Assembly: GCA_905210905.1 (NCBI GenBank)
Contig: CAJLYQ010000015.1
Span: forward strand, 1 to 32,539
Source of the DNA: an uncultured Christensenella sp.
GTDB taxonomy: Bacteria; Bacillota; Clostridia; Christensenellales; DTU072
Length of the DNA: 32,539 nt
Direction: 5' to 3'
Both the position numbers and the translations under genes were made by a program. The notes beneath the pieces were generated by a model that made no database searches, was not told the origin of the DNA, and was given only the letters and a program-made list of their open reading frames with translations. Of this stretch, positions 1 to 7,834 are shown piece after piece (position 1 is the stretch's first letter; the number at the start of each line of letters is the position of its first letter).

Positions 1-21
1 GGCGGGGTCTTCGTACAGCCG

Positions 22-42
22 AAAAACGCCGCTAATGCGGCG
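22..42 (-). terminator. Rho-independent terminator after the BspA-like gene
   Basis: Read on the minus strand, a perfect 6 bp GC stem (27-32 with 37-42, loop TAAT) is followed by five T. It lies about 37 bases past the stop at 79, in the right orientation to end the lipoprotein transcript. Confidence 0.7.
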
Positions 43-78
43 ATTATTATCGTTATTAAGCAAATTCTCCGTAAGATT

Positions 79-1461
79 TTACTTGCCATAAGTTACGTTC
101 TCCGTCTTGCAAAGCAAAAACGCGTCGTCCGCTATCGTAACGTCTGCCTTGGGCAGCGCGAACTCGACTTTGCCGTATCTCATCGAATAAAACGCGTACT
201 TCCTTACGCTCTTTACCGTCGACGGTAAGGTCGCTTTCCCCCTGAAATCGTTAAAAACGTACTCGTCCACGTACGCATACGAAGTGCGTTCGTCAAAGGT
301 AATCTCGGACGTACAACGATAAAAAGCGTTGCGGTCGATTTTCTTTACGAAATACGGAATAACCAAAGTTTTTCCTTCGTACCCGGCAAACGCGCTTTCT
401 CCGAGTTCGATTATGCCCGTTGCGGTAAAGTCTATCTCCGCGGTAGAACCGAAAAACGGACTTCCGCTTATGCTTCTCACCGTAGACGGAATAACAAGTT
501 TCTTACCCTTGTACCCGTCGAATTCGCCCATTGCGAGTTTGTCGATCGTAGCGTTTTCGGCAAAATTTACTTCCGCCGTGCTTTCGTAAAACGCTCTTCT
601 TCTTATCTCTTTGACGTTTTTCCCGATCGTGACTTTTCCCGCGTAGTATGCAAACGAATATTCGCTTAACGCTTTGATCGCGCCACTTTTAAGTTCTACT
701 TCGTATTCTCCGCCTGCAAAAGCATAACCCGATACGTCCGCTACCGGAGAACTTACTTCGAACTTTGCCGTCCTTGCCTGTCCTACCGCAACGAGTTTCG
801 TTCCGCCCGAAGCGTAAACCGCACCGCCTGCCGAAGTAAAGGTTTCGTTATCCGCGCTTACGTTTATCTTTTCAAGGGATTTGCAGTTAAAAAACGCTCC
901 GTCTTCGATAACGACAACCGAATCGGAAACGGTTATCGATTTAAGCGTGGTATTGCCGTCGAACGCGCCGAACGCAATCGTCGTAATTTTTTTACCGCCG
1001 TAAGAAACGGCGAGAACGAGTTCTTCCGCTTTGCCGTTGTACCCGACTACCGTGTACGTTTCGTCTTCGTTAAGGCGATAACGCACGCCGTTGGGCGCGT
1101 CCACTTCTCCGCTCGGTTCGTCCGAACCCGAATTCGCGCGGCGTTTTTCCCACTTTGCGTACAAAGTAATGTCTTCGGTAATATCGTCTTTCGTGGAAAA
1201 AGGACGTTGGTATTCTCTATCGTAAAACCACCCCAAAAAGCGGTATCCGGCTCTCAACGGGTCTTTCGGCATAACTCCCGGTTTTGCGTGCGTGGTAACG
1301 ACGGGTTCGATAATAAGCGGAGAATCCGAATTTTCAAACCCCGTAACAAAACTCACTACGACGCCATCGTCCGTACTGCCGCTCCTGTTGCACGCGACCG
1401 CACCGACGCAAAGCGCGACGGATAAAACTATGAGTAAAATTGCGATAGATGTCTTTTTCAT
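79..1461 (-). CDS. BspA/InlB-type leucine-rich-repeat surface lipoprotein
   Basis: A secreted 460-residue protein of unknown partner. The N-terminus (MKKTSIAILL...) is a lipoprotein signal peptide with a permissive lipobox AVAC, so Cys24 would be lipidated and the protein membrane-anchored outside the cell. Residues about 34-104 look like an InlB B-repeat (Listeria-Bacteroides repeat; note GYRFLGWFYD and ITLYAKW). The rest is made of LRR_5/BspA-like units with recurring patterns such as IGKNVKEIRRRAFY and IPSTVRSI. Such proteins usually bind host or neighbouring-cell surfaces; that role is inferred from the family. It is transcribed alone, with its own promoter and terminator. No Shine-Dalgarno sequence is visible before the ATG, and the predicted transcript start is only a few bases upstream. 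The start is nonetheless well supported because it begins the signal peptide. Confidence 0.85.
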   Translation of the reverse strand: MKKTSIAILLIVLSVALCVGAVACNRSGSTDDGVVVSFVTGFENSDSPLIIEPVVTTHAKPGVMPKDPLRAGYRFLGWFYDREYQRPFSTKDDITEDITLYAKWEKRRANSGSDEPSGEVDAPNGVRYRLNEDETYTVVGYNGKAEELVLAVSYGGKKITTIAFGAFDGNTTLKSITVSDSVVVIEDGAFFNCKSLEKINVSADNETFTSAGGAVYASGGTKLVAVGQARTAKFEVSSPVADVSGYAFAGGEYEVELKSGAIKALSEYSFAYYAGKVTIGKNVKEIRRRAFYESTAEVNFAENATIDKLAMGEFDGYKGKKLVIPSTVRSISGSPFFGSTAEIDFTATGIIELGESAFAGYEGKTLVIPYFVKKIDRNAFYRCTSEITFDERTSYAYVDEYVFNDFRGKATLPSTVKSVRKYAFYSMRYGKVEFALPKADVTIADDAFLLCKTENVTYGK

Positions 1462-1471
1462 TATTACAACC

Positions 1472-1499
1472 AGTATAATATTAAATTAAACTTTGTCAA
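1472..1499 (-). promoter_or_regulatory. Sigma-A-like promoter of the BspA-like gene
   Basis: On the minus strand TTGACA (1494-1499), a 16-base spacer and TATACT (1472-1477). The predicted start near 1465 would leave a leader of about five bases before the ATG at 1461. Confidence 0.65.
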
Positions 1500-1510
1500 G
1501 TCTTAAATAT

Positions 1511-1640
1511 AACCGACCACACGTCGTGCGGGATTTTGCGGCAGTCGCTACGCTTTGTGCGGACAGAATCTAATCACGTACGAGTCGGACTTCCAAGGAA
1601 GCAAAATGACACATTTTGCTTAAAGTGATGGTTCGTGGTG
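1511..1640 (+). repeat. Dispersed structured repeat, type 1, copy C
   Basis: This non-coding copy begins with AACCGACCACACGT and contains a perfect 10 bp hairpin (1599-1608 with 1612-1621, loop ACA). It aligns along its length with the minus-strand copy at 25761-25912, sharing the opening, a CAGTC...TTTGTG block, GTCGGACTT and the hairpin. The outer limits are approximate. The gene-free stretch 1462-2000 holds this copy, two hairpins and copy A. Confidence 0.7.
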
Positions 1641-1670
1641 GAGATTCCCCCACTGACTCCCTATAAGGGC

Positions 1671-1699
1671 AAAAATTACGGTACACGCCCGTAATTTTT
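1671..1699 (-). terminator. Perfect 11 bp hairpin, possible bidirectional terminator
   Basis: AAAAATTACGG at 1671-1681 pairs perfectly with 1689-1699 around a 7-base loop, with a run of T on the 3' side in either direction. It lies about 300 bases past the stop of the TtcA-like gene and could end that operon. It may equally be part of the surrounding repeats. Confidence 0.5.
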
Positions 1700-1757
1700 C
1701 TATAGAAAATTTGTAGCAAAAAAATGGACGAGATTTTAGTTTTTTGGCGACTTTTGC

Positions 1758-1802
1758 GAAAACGTCGTCTACCGTACGTCAGTACGCCTACGCTCCGTTT
1801 TC
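1758..1802. repeat. Long imperfect hairpin inside the repeat block
   Basis: GAAAACG (1758-1764) pairs with CGTTTTC (1796-1802). Inside it TA.CGTAC (70-77 of the 1700s) pairs with GTACG..TA around the loop GTCA. No T tail follows, so it is not a simple terminator. It sits between repeat copies C and A and is probably another mobile or structured repeat unit. Only one copy is seen here. Confidence 0.4.
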
Positions 1803-1841
1803 ACAAAAAATCAACGCACCCTAGCCGTTCGCCGACATATT

Positions 1842-2000
1842 CCGACCAAACGTTATGCGGAAATTTACTCGCGGTCAGCGAAAACGCTGACACGTAGACA
1901 AAGAAATAAACTTTTGTCGTGCGATATACCTATAAATGTAATACACCTAATGCGTAAAGGGATGCAACGTCCCACGTTGCCGTCCCACGTTGCCGTTGCC
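1842..2000 (+). repeat. Dispersed repeat, type 2, copy A
   Basis: This copy aligns with 9475-9676. Shared blocks are CCGACCA.ACGTTATGC, ATTTACTCGCG, GTCGTGCGATA, GTAATACAC and TGCGTAAAGGGATGCAACG, then CCCACGTTGC repeats. An internal hairpin GTCAGCG/CGCTGAC occupies the place where the other copy carries a nested unit. It ends directly at the stop codon of the TtcA-like gene (2001). Confidence 0.8.
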
Positions 2001-3122
2001 TTAGTAATTGTCGAGAAAAGAGATTGTTTCGCCGTCTTTTTTGTAAGCGATTATTTTATCGAGATTGACGTTTTCGACGCTGCGGAAAATACATTTTTCC
2101 ACTTCGGAGTTGTTTTGTTTAAGGGTTTTTATAAGTTGTTTTACTTCCTGCCGTTTGCTTTTCGTTCTTCCGTCGGGTTCGCAGGTCGTGCAGGTATCGG
2201 TAAACTTGCAGGCGCACTGAATAAAATGCAAATCGTTATAATCGCGCCACGCTTTTATATCGTCTTCCCGTATGAAATACATCGGACGGATAAGTTCCAT
2301 TCCTTCGAAATTGCTCGAATGAAGTTTCGGCATCATCGTTTGTATCTGCGCGCCGTAAAGCATAGCCATAAGTATGGTTTCTATCACGTCGTCATAGTGG
2401 TGACCGAGCGCGATTTTGTTACAACCGGATTCTTTCGCAAAACGGTACAAGTACCCCCTTCTCATTCTCGCGCAAACGTAACACGGCGACTTTTCAATGT
2501 TGTACACCGCGTCGAAAATGTCGGATTCGTACACCGTAATCGGCACGTTAAGCCTGCGCGCGTTTTCTTCGATTATCTGCCTGTTTATCGAGTTATACCC
2601 CGGATCCATAACGATATACTTAACGTCGAACTCAACGTCGCTGTGCCGTTTAAGTTCCTGAAAAAGTTTCGCCATCAGCATAGAATCCTTGCCGCCGGAT
2701 ATGCAAACCGCTATCCTGTCGCCTTCCTTGACGAGATCGTATTCCTTAATCGCCTTAATAAACTTGCTCAGCGTGTCGCGCTTGAATTTTTTCTGAATAC
2801 TGTGTTCTACCCTTTTGCAGTAGTCTTCGTCCACTTTCTTCGCTATCTGCGCCCTGAGCCATTCGGCGTAACCGCCCTTAAGACTGTACGCGTCGTAACC
2901 TTTCTTGCGCAACTCTTCCGCAACGAACAAACTCTTTTCGCCGTGCGCGCAACAAATCACTATCTCTTTCCATTCGTCGAACTCGCCGCCCAAGATCTCT
3001 TCTTCGCTCATATAAACGGACAACGGAATAAATCCGTAATTTCTCTCAAACTCCGAACGCATATCGACCACGAGCCGCTCTTTCCCGTCCGTTTTCAAAA
3101 ATTCCGCTACCGTTATTTCCAT
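2001..3122 (-). CDS. Rhodanese-TtcA-like tRNA sulfurtransferase
   Basis: A predicted tRNA-thiolating enzyme with a fused sulfur carrier domain. Residues about 1-90 are a rhodanese domain with the active loop CAHGEKS (Cys58). Residues about 105-373 are a PP-loop ATPase of the TtcA/TtuA group: SGGKDS at 142-147, a CYVC pair at 214-217, and GHHYDDVIET at 240-249. A cysteine-rich stretch follows (C303, C305, C311, C314) that could help hold an iron-sulfur cluster or zinc. TtcA makes 2-thiocytidine at tRNA position 32, but related groups act elsewhere, so the exact target is open. The rhodanese would hand persulfide sulfur to the thiolase; that is inferred from the fusion. The start is supported by GGAG seven bases before the ATG. 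It is the last gene of the minus-strand operon, 82 bases after the MBL gene. Confidence 0.85.
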   Translation of the reverse strand: MEITVAEFLKTDGKERLVVDMRSEFERNYGFIPLSVYMSEEEILGGEFDEWKEIVICCAHGEKSLFVAEELRKKGYDAYSLKGGYAEWLRAQIAKKVDEDYCKRVEHSIQKKFKRDTLSKFIKAIKEYDLVKEGDRIAVCISGGKDSMLMAKLFQELKRHSDVEFDVKYIVMDPGYNSINRQIIEENARRLNVPITVYESDIFDAVYNIEKSPCYVCARMRRGYLYRFAKESGCNKIALGHHYDDVIETILMAMLYGAQIQTMMPKLHSSNFEGMELIRPMYFIREDDIKAWRDYNDLHFIQCACKFTDTCTTCEPDGRTKSKRQEVKQLIKTLKQNNSEVEKCIFRSVENVNLDKIIAYKKDGETISFLDNY

Positions 3123-3204
3123 TTGTTTTCTCCGTCGTTTTCTTTTGTGTAAATATAGTTTTCGGCGCCCTAAATAAATAATAGAATTGCCCGAACGCGC
3201 GTTT

Positions 3205-4008
3205 TTATTGCAGTTCTATTTTTTCGAGATCGTCGGGTACGAACAAGTTCCCGGAAAAATATTTTTTACCTTCTTCTTCGTAAAGGGCTTTGCGGTTTTT
3301 CAGATTTTTATCTTCGGTGTGGTAAAGAATAAGGTTTTTCACGCCGAGTTTTTCCGCAACCGAGCAGGCGTCTTTTACCGTGGAATGGTGTTTTGCATAA
3401 GGATCGAAAATATGCGCCTGAGAATAAAGACAGAACGCTTCGTGCATAAGAAAATCGCTGTTTACCGCATAGGGATATTCGCTTTCGACGTACGGTTCGT
3501 CGCCGCAGCAGGTGAGTTTTTTATTCTCGCCGAGCGACATAGTAAAACCGAACTGTTTCGCCTTTGTGGAGCGGATATCGAAAAACGTAACGTCTTTGCC
3601 GATAATCGAGTGCGTTTCTCCGTCTTTGACTTCGAGAAAGAACACTCTCTCGCCGATAAGTTTTGACTGCGATTCCTGCAAAAGACCGACGCACAGGTCG
3701 GACAAAATGCGCACGACTTCGTCGTGTCCGTATATATTGACCGTTCCGTCAAACTTGCCCTTGTTCATATTCTGACAAATCATACGGACGAGCCATACCA
3801 CCCCTAAAATATGATCTATGTGCTTATGCGTAACGATAATATCGCGAACGTCGCTTAGATTTATTCCGGCGCGTTTTAACTGCGTGAGTATGCCGTTTCC
3901 GCCGCCTGCGTCTACAAGCAATTTTCTTCCGCCGTTGTCTATGACGAAACAGGTGTTATAACACTCCGTCACCGCCGCGTTTCCCGTACCGAGCATCGTA
4001 ATAAACAT
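3205..4008 (-). CDS. MBL-fold metallohydrolase, RNase Z-like
   Basis: A 267-residue metallo-beta-lactamase-fold hydrolase of the RNase Z/ElaC-like type. The metal-binding signature THKHIDH lies at 60-66 (ligands H61, H63, D65, H66). Further candidate ligands are the His pair in AKHHSTV and the His of LYHTEDK near the C-terminus, and a DAGGG motif lies near residue 33. The substrate cannot be read from sequence: tRNA 3'-processing, cyclic nucleotide or small-ester hydrolysis are all possible in this fold, and true RNase Z proteins are usually longer with an exosite arm that I do not see. AAGGAG lies five bases before the ATG. The gap to the preceding glycosyltransferase gene is 23 bases, so the two are probably cotranscribed. 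Confidence 0.8.
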   Translation of the reverse strand: MFITMLGTGNAAVTECYNTCFVIDNGGRKLLVDAGGGNGILTQLKRAGINLSDVRDIIVTHKHIDHILGVVWLVRMICQNMNKGKFDGTVNIYGHDEVVRILSDLCVGLLQESQSKLIGERVFFLEVKDGETHSIIGKDVTFFDIRSTKAKQFGFTMSLGENKKLTCCGDEPYVESEYPYAVNSDFLMHEAFCLYSQAHIFDPYAKHHSTVKDACSVAEKLGVKNLILYHTEDKNLKNRKALYEEEGKKYFSGNLFVPDDLEKIELQ

Positions 4009-4031
4009 TTTTTCTCCTTATAACCAAGCGT

Positions 4032-6533
4032 TTATTTCAGTTTCAGTTCTTCTTTCAGTATATCGATAAACGCTTCCGCCGCGTGCGGATAGTTTACCAT
4101 AAGTTCGTTTTTCGCAAACGCTTCGCGTCGTTCTTTCATCGGGTCCGTTCCGCCGATAACCACGTCGCTTATAAACTTCGTTATGTCGTCTTCGCAAAAA
4201 GCGTGGTAATGTTGCGCCATACACTGTTGTCCGAGCGGAACGAGCGTCGTGTTTACCGCTTCTTCGGATTTAAGCATATAGCAACACGGTTTCATCGTAT
4301 AAAGATACTCTCCGATAAACGAACCGCAGTCGTGTATCATAGCGTCGCTGTCGGCAAAAACCTGCATATAATCGCCGCTCGTATCGTAAATAAGGTTGGC
4401 GTTGGATTGCAGTTTTTCCATATATTCGTCTATTCGTTCCTGCGTCCAGACTTTATGCGCTTTCAGATTAGGCAAAAGCAACGGGTGCGGACGGAAAATA
4501 AAATCTACTTCCGGGAACATTTTCGGAAGTTTTTGGAAATACTCCGCATAGGTAAGGAAATTGCCTATATTCAGGTTTTTCCAGCCCCAAACCGTGTGAT
4601 GCGGACAAATCATAATGCGCTTGCGGTCGTGTTTATGCGGCACGGTTTCCGCAAGTTTGTCCATCTTAAGATAGCCGGTAACCACGCCGTTTCTGCCCTT
4701 GATTATCTCCGTTTGTTTAAGGTGTTCGAGATTGCTCTCGGTTTCCAGCGTGCATTTCCACATATAGTGATAAAACGGCGTCGCTATTACTTCGTCCCAG
4801 AACTTCAGCGCGGCGAAGCCGTAACTCGAATACACGGGCAAAACGTCTTTGTCGAGAAAATATTCGACGTGATGGAACGGATGAACGAGATGTTTATACG
4901 GATTGCAGAAAAACATAACGCCGAACTCGTCGCCGAATTCTTTGTATTCGTCGTTTTCTTTATCGTACGCGCCGATAACCCTGTCGCCGTACTGCTCGGT
5001 AAGGGATTTCATTCCCTTGTCGTATAAATCGAGTTGGTACTTAAACGAGTTATAAACGTTGGGGACGACGATAATATACGGGTCGAACTCTTTTCTTTCG
5101 AGCATTTTTTCGAATATCGTTCTCGTCGGGAAAACGCTGTCGAACAATACCACGAACGCGACTTTGAGTTTGCCGCTTGCTTGCGCTTTGAGTATAATGC
5201 GGCGTTTTTTCTTTTCGTATCCGTTTTGTACGGCGGTATATATCCGATACTTTTTCTTTTTGTCGAGATCTTCGCTGATTCGTTTTTTTGCCGCCGATAA
5301 CGCCGTGCGAACAGACTTCCGTCCGTCTTTTTTCGGCAATCTGCCTGTGTTTTCATACTTAATGAACGCGTTAAAATCGTTCGTTTGGTTTTTGCGGGAA
5401 AAACTCTCGTATCTGTGCAAAGTGTCCGCTACGACCTTTACTTCAAGACACTTTTCCGGTGTGAGCGAAGAATTCGAAACGTACCTGAGAAAATTCTCGC
5501 ATACGCTCTTAGGACTGTATTTTTTCACGCAACGGTTATAGCACGTCTCGGCAAGTTCTTCTTTCCCGCCGCCGTAAACGAGATTTAACAGGTTTTTCAA
5601 AGTATAGTTTTTTACGTCCGTCGCCGCAATCGTATCTTCGTCTATACCGAGAGTGTAGCCTTTCACGTCGCCGAACAAAACGTACTTGTCGACGCTTTCT
5701 TCCCCCGTTCTTTCTACCGGGATAGCGACGGGAACGCCGAACAAAGCCGCTCTGAGCGCGTTTTCGTCGTTGGCAAACACGATATCCGCGTTTTCCCTGA
5801 TATATTCGCAACTTTTCTCGTCGGTCAGTTTGCCCGTAACGATAAATCTGCAGTTTGCTTCGGGTGCGCCCGTCACGTCGATTTTATAGAAAAACTCGGA
5901 AGATCCGACTATATGAAAATTGACGAATTTATTCGGTTTTGCCCTTTTCAGATTCGTGAGCAAATCGGCAAAACACTTTGCTCTTCTCGGCGTAAGCGTG
6001 CCGTAATACGCTACGTTTATAACGCTGTCGCTTATTATCCGTTTGGTTTTGAATTCGCTTTCCGAAAAGTCGGTAATTTGCGGCAAAATCGTCTTTTTGA
6101 ACCCTTTGAGTTCTTTATAACTCTCCGCGTCAACAAACGAACACGCGTCCGAACTTTTCAGCAATTCTCTCAGTTCCGCCGCTTCCGCACGTCCGCCGAA
6201 GTGAGAAAACATCCACTTAACCGATCTTTCGTCGTAAACGTACAGGCAGATTTTCGATTTTTTATGCCCTTTTATCTTTGCGAGCAACGGGAAAAGCCTG
6301 TTCGCCGGAGTGACGAAAACCGCTCCGTCGAATTCGTCGAAATTAAATTCGTTTACGTCGGCGTAAATCAATTTGCCGTTCTTGTGCCGTTCGTAATCTT
6401 CCAAAAACGAATTGTTGACGTAATACGCTTCGTTGTCGGTGTTATCGGCAAGATACGCCGCCATATCCACGAAAAACGTTTGTTTCCCTACCGCCGCGGA
6501 AGACGTTTCCAAATAAAAAACGAATTTGCTCAT
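4032..6533 (-). CDS. Fused glycosyltransferase-like / CDP-glycerol glycerophosphotransferase-like protein
   Basis: An 833-residue two-part protein. Residues 1 to about 420 are homologous throughout to the product of the gene just upstream. Shared landmarks are VNNSF, NFHIVG, YIRENADIVFA, FGVPVAIPV and DKYVLFGDVKGYTLG, a glycosyltransferase family 1/4-like layout. Residues about 450-833 resemble the TagF/CDP-glycerol glycerophosphotransferase family: PHHTVWGW, IFRPHPLLLP, then HDCGSFIGEYL, the place of the conserved Asp/Ser region of that family. This would transfer sugar-phosphate or polyol-phosphate units onto a cytoplasmic-face polymer such as a teichoic-acid-like glycan. The polymer is inferred from the family and neighbours. 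Its ATG overlaps the upstream stop as ATGA, so the genes are translationally coupled. There is no obvious membrane span. Confidence 0.75.
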   Translation of the reverse strand: MSKFVFYLETSSAAVGKQTFFVDMAAYLADNTDNEAYYVNNSFLEDYERHKNGKLIYADVNEFNFDEFDGAVFVTPANRLFPLLAKIKGHKKSKICLYVYDERSVKWMFSHFGGRAEAAELRELLKSSDACSFVDAESYKELKGFKKTILPQITDFSESEFKTKRIISDSVINVAYYGTLTPRRAKCFADLLTNLKRAKPNKFVNFHIVGSSEFFYKIDVTGAPEANCRFIVTGKLTDEKSCEYIRENADIVFANDENALRAALFGVPVAIPVERTGEESVDKYVLFGDVKGYTLGIDEDTIAATDVKNYTLKNLLNLVYGGGKEELAETCYNRCVKKYSPKSVCENFLRYVSNSSLTPEKCLEVKVVADTLHRYESFSRKNQTNDFNAFIKYENTGRLPKKDGRKSVRTALSAAKKRISEDLDKKKKYRIYTAVQNGYEKKKRRIILKAQASGKLKVAFVVLFDSVFPTRTIFEKMLERKEFDPYIIVVPNVYNSFKYQLDLYDKGMKSLTEQYGDRVIGAYDKENDEYKEFGDEFGVMFFCNPYKHLVHPFHHVEYFLDKDVLPVYSSYGFAALKFWDEVIATPFYHYMWKCTLETESNLEHLKQTEIIKGRNGVVTGYLKMDKLAETVPHKHDRKRIMICPHHTVWGWKNLNIGNFLTYAEYFQKLPKMFPEVDFIFRPHPLLLPNLKAHKVWTQERIDEYMEKLQSNANLIYDTSGDYMQVFADSDAMIHDCGSFIGEYLYTMKPCCYMLKSEEAVNTTLVPLGQQCMAQHYHAFCEDDITKFISDVVIGGTDPMKERREAFAKNELMVNYPHAAEAFIDILKEELKLK

Positions 6534-7822
6534 TTGTTTCTCCTTCCGCCCGCTCGTCCGAGCCGTTTAAGCACGGTCTTAACCTTGCCGCCGAAACTCT
6601 TCGCTCTGAATTTTTTGATTTTTTCTCTTATCGTGACGAAATCGGCGTATTCGGCGTCTTTTTTCAGTATCTTAAACAGTTTATACTGTCTTAACTGCGA
6701 CTTGACGGACTTGCAGGAAAGCAGTTTTTCCACCGTCAGTTCGGACGAACGGATAAGGTCGAACACGCTTTGCGCGTTCTTTTCCACGGAAAAGTTTTCT
6801 TTGACGAACTCGTAGCATTTCTTGCCGAGAGTTTCTTTCCCGCCTTGTCCGTATATTTCGTCGAAAACCTGTTCCGACGTGTACGACGGACAGCCGAGTT
6901 CTTTGAAATCTTCTTCGTTCCAACCGAGCGAATAACCCTTTACGTCGTAAAACCAAACATATTTGTCCGCGCGAAACTTTTTCGGCGAAACGATGGGAAT
7001 AATCGTAGGTATGCCGAGCGCGGCGACGTCGAGCGCGGAAATTCCCATTGCGATGACCACGTCCGCGTTGTTCCGTAAATAATCGTGGCACTCTTCGCCG
7101 TATAGGTAAGAAGTGTAAAAAAGTCTGATTTTCGGGAAGTAATTTTCCGCTTTCGCTTCTCTTTTGGCGTTGCCGTCGCCGACCATATGGAAGTTAATCG
7201 GTTTGTCGGCGTTCACTTCGGACAGATTGTCCAAAAAATTCGACACGGAAAAGATTTTATCCCTGTCCATTCTTCCCATCCAGGCGAAATTGTACGAGCC
7301 GTCGTCGACGTACGGCAAAAACTTTCTTTCTTCAAGTTCCGCCACCGATACCGGGAAATAACGTTCTTCGAACTTCTCGTCGGAAAACTTCTTTGCGGCG
7401 ATATAGTTGCTTTTGTCCATAAACCCGTACGCGTTGTTTTCGCATAAAAGTTTCATAAATTCGTCAAGGCGGAACTTTTTAGGACTTACCTGATTAAGCA
7501 ACCAGTTTACTATTTGCGGATGCAAAAACAAAAGCGCGACTTTGGCGTTTTTTACGTCTTTGATCTCGTCGAGCATAAAGAAAACCTGATTGAACGCCGT
7601 CACAAACGTCGCGCCTTCGAGTTCTTTTTTCGTGTTTTCGTCGATGTCGCAAAACTTTATGCCTTTGTCAAGATACCCTTTCTGCAATTCCGGAAAAGAG
7701 TTGTTTACGCAATATACGGAGCAATCGAAATGCTCCGCAAAATACGACGCAAAACGGTAATACAATGCGAAATCACCTTTTGCGAGAACGTTTTTTCTAA
7801 AATAAAATGCGATTTTTTCCAT
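6530..7822 (-). CDS. Glycosyltransferase-like protein
   Basis: 430 residues, closely paralogous to the N-terminal half of the next gene: FHMVGDG, YLRNNADVVIAMG, LGIPTIIPI and DKYVWFYDVKGYSLG line up in the same order. The layout fits a GT-B glycosyltransferase; the motif around residues 265-300 is where family 4 enzymes bind the nucleotide sugar. The classical EX7E pair is not clear to me, so the donor and even activity are uncertain. The C-terminal 40 residues are Lys/Arg-rich and could contact the membrane. No good Shine-Dalgarno precedes the ATG, and with a 12-base gap it may rely on coupling to the acyltransferase gene before it. It overlaps the following gene by four bases. Confidence 0.7.
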   Translation of the reverse strand: MEKIAFYFRKNVLAKGDFALYYRFASYFAEHFDCSVYCVNNSFPELQKGYLDKGIKFCDIDENTKKELEGATFVTAFNQVFFMLDEIKDVKNAKVALLFLHPQIVNWLLNQVSPKKFRLDEFMKLLCENNAYGFMDKSNYIAAKKFSDEKFEERYFPVSVAELEERKFLPYVDDGSYNFAWMGRMDRDKIFSVSNFLDNLSEVNADKPINFHMVGDGNAKREAKAENYFPKIRLFYTSYLYGEECHDYLRNNADVVIAMGISALDVAALGIPTIIPIVSPKKFRADKYVWFYDVKGYSLGWNEEDFKELGCPSYTSEQVFDEIYGQGGKETLGKKCYEFVKENFSVEKNAQSVFDLIRSSELTVEKLLSCKSVKSQLRQYKLFKILKKDAEYADFVTIREKIKKFRAKSFGGKVKTVLKRLGRAGGRRNK

Positions 7823-7834
7823 AAAAAAGTCGTA

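Noticed and set aside
1500..2000. CRISPR array or riboswitch in the repeat block
   Set aside because: The repeats are not regularly spaced and have no uniform spacers, and the block lies downstream of genes on both sides, which does not suit a riboswitch.
1914..3152. Long plus-strand open frame opposite the TtcA-like gene, and similar frames opposite most other genes
   Set aside because: They lack ribosome sites and recognisable motifs, have compositions rich in Phe, Arg and Val, and lie antisense to genes with clear catalytic motifs.
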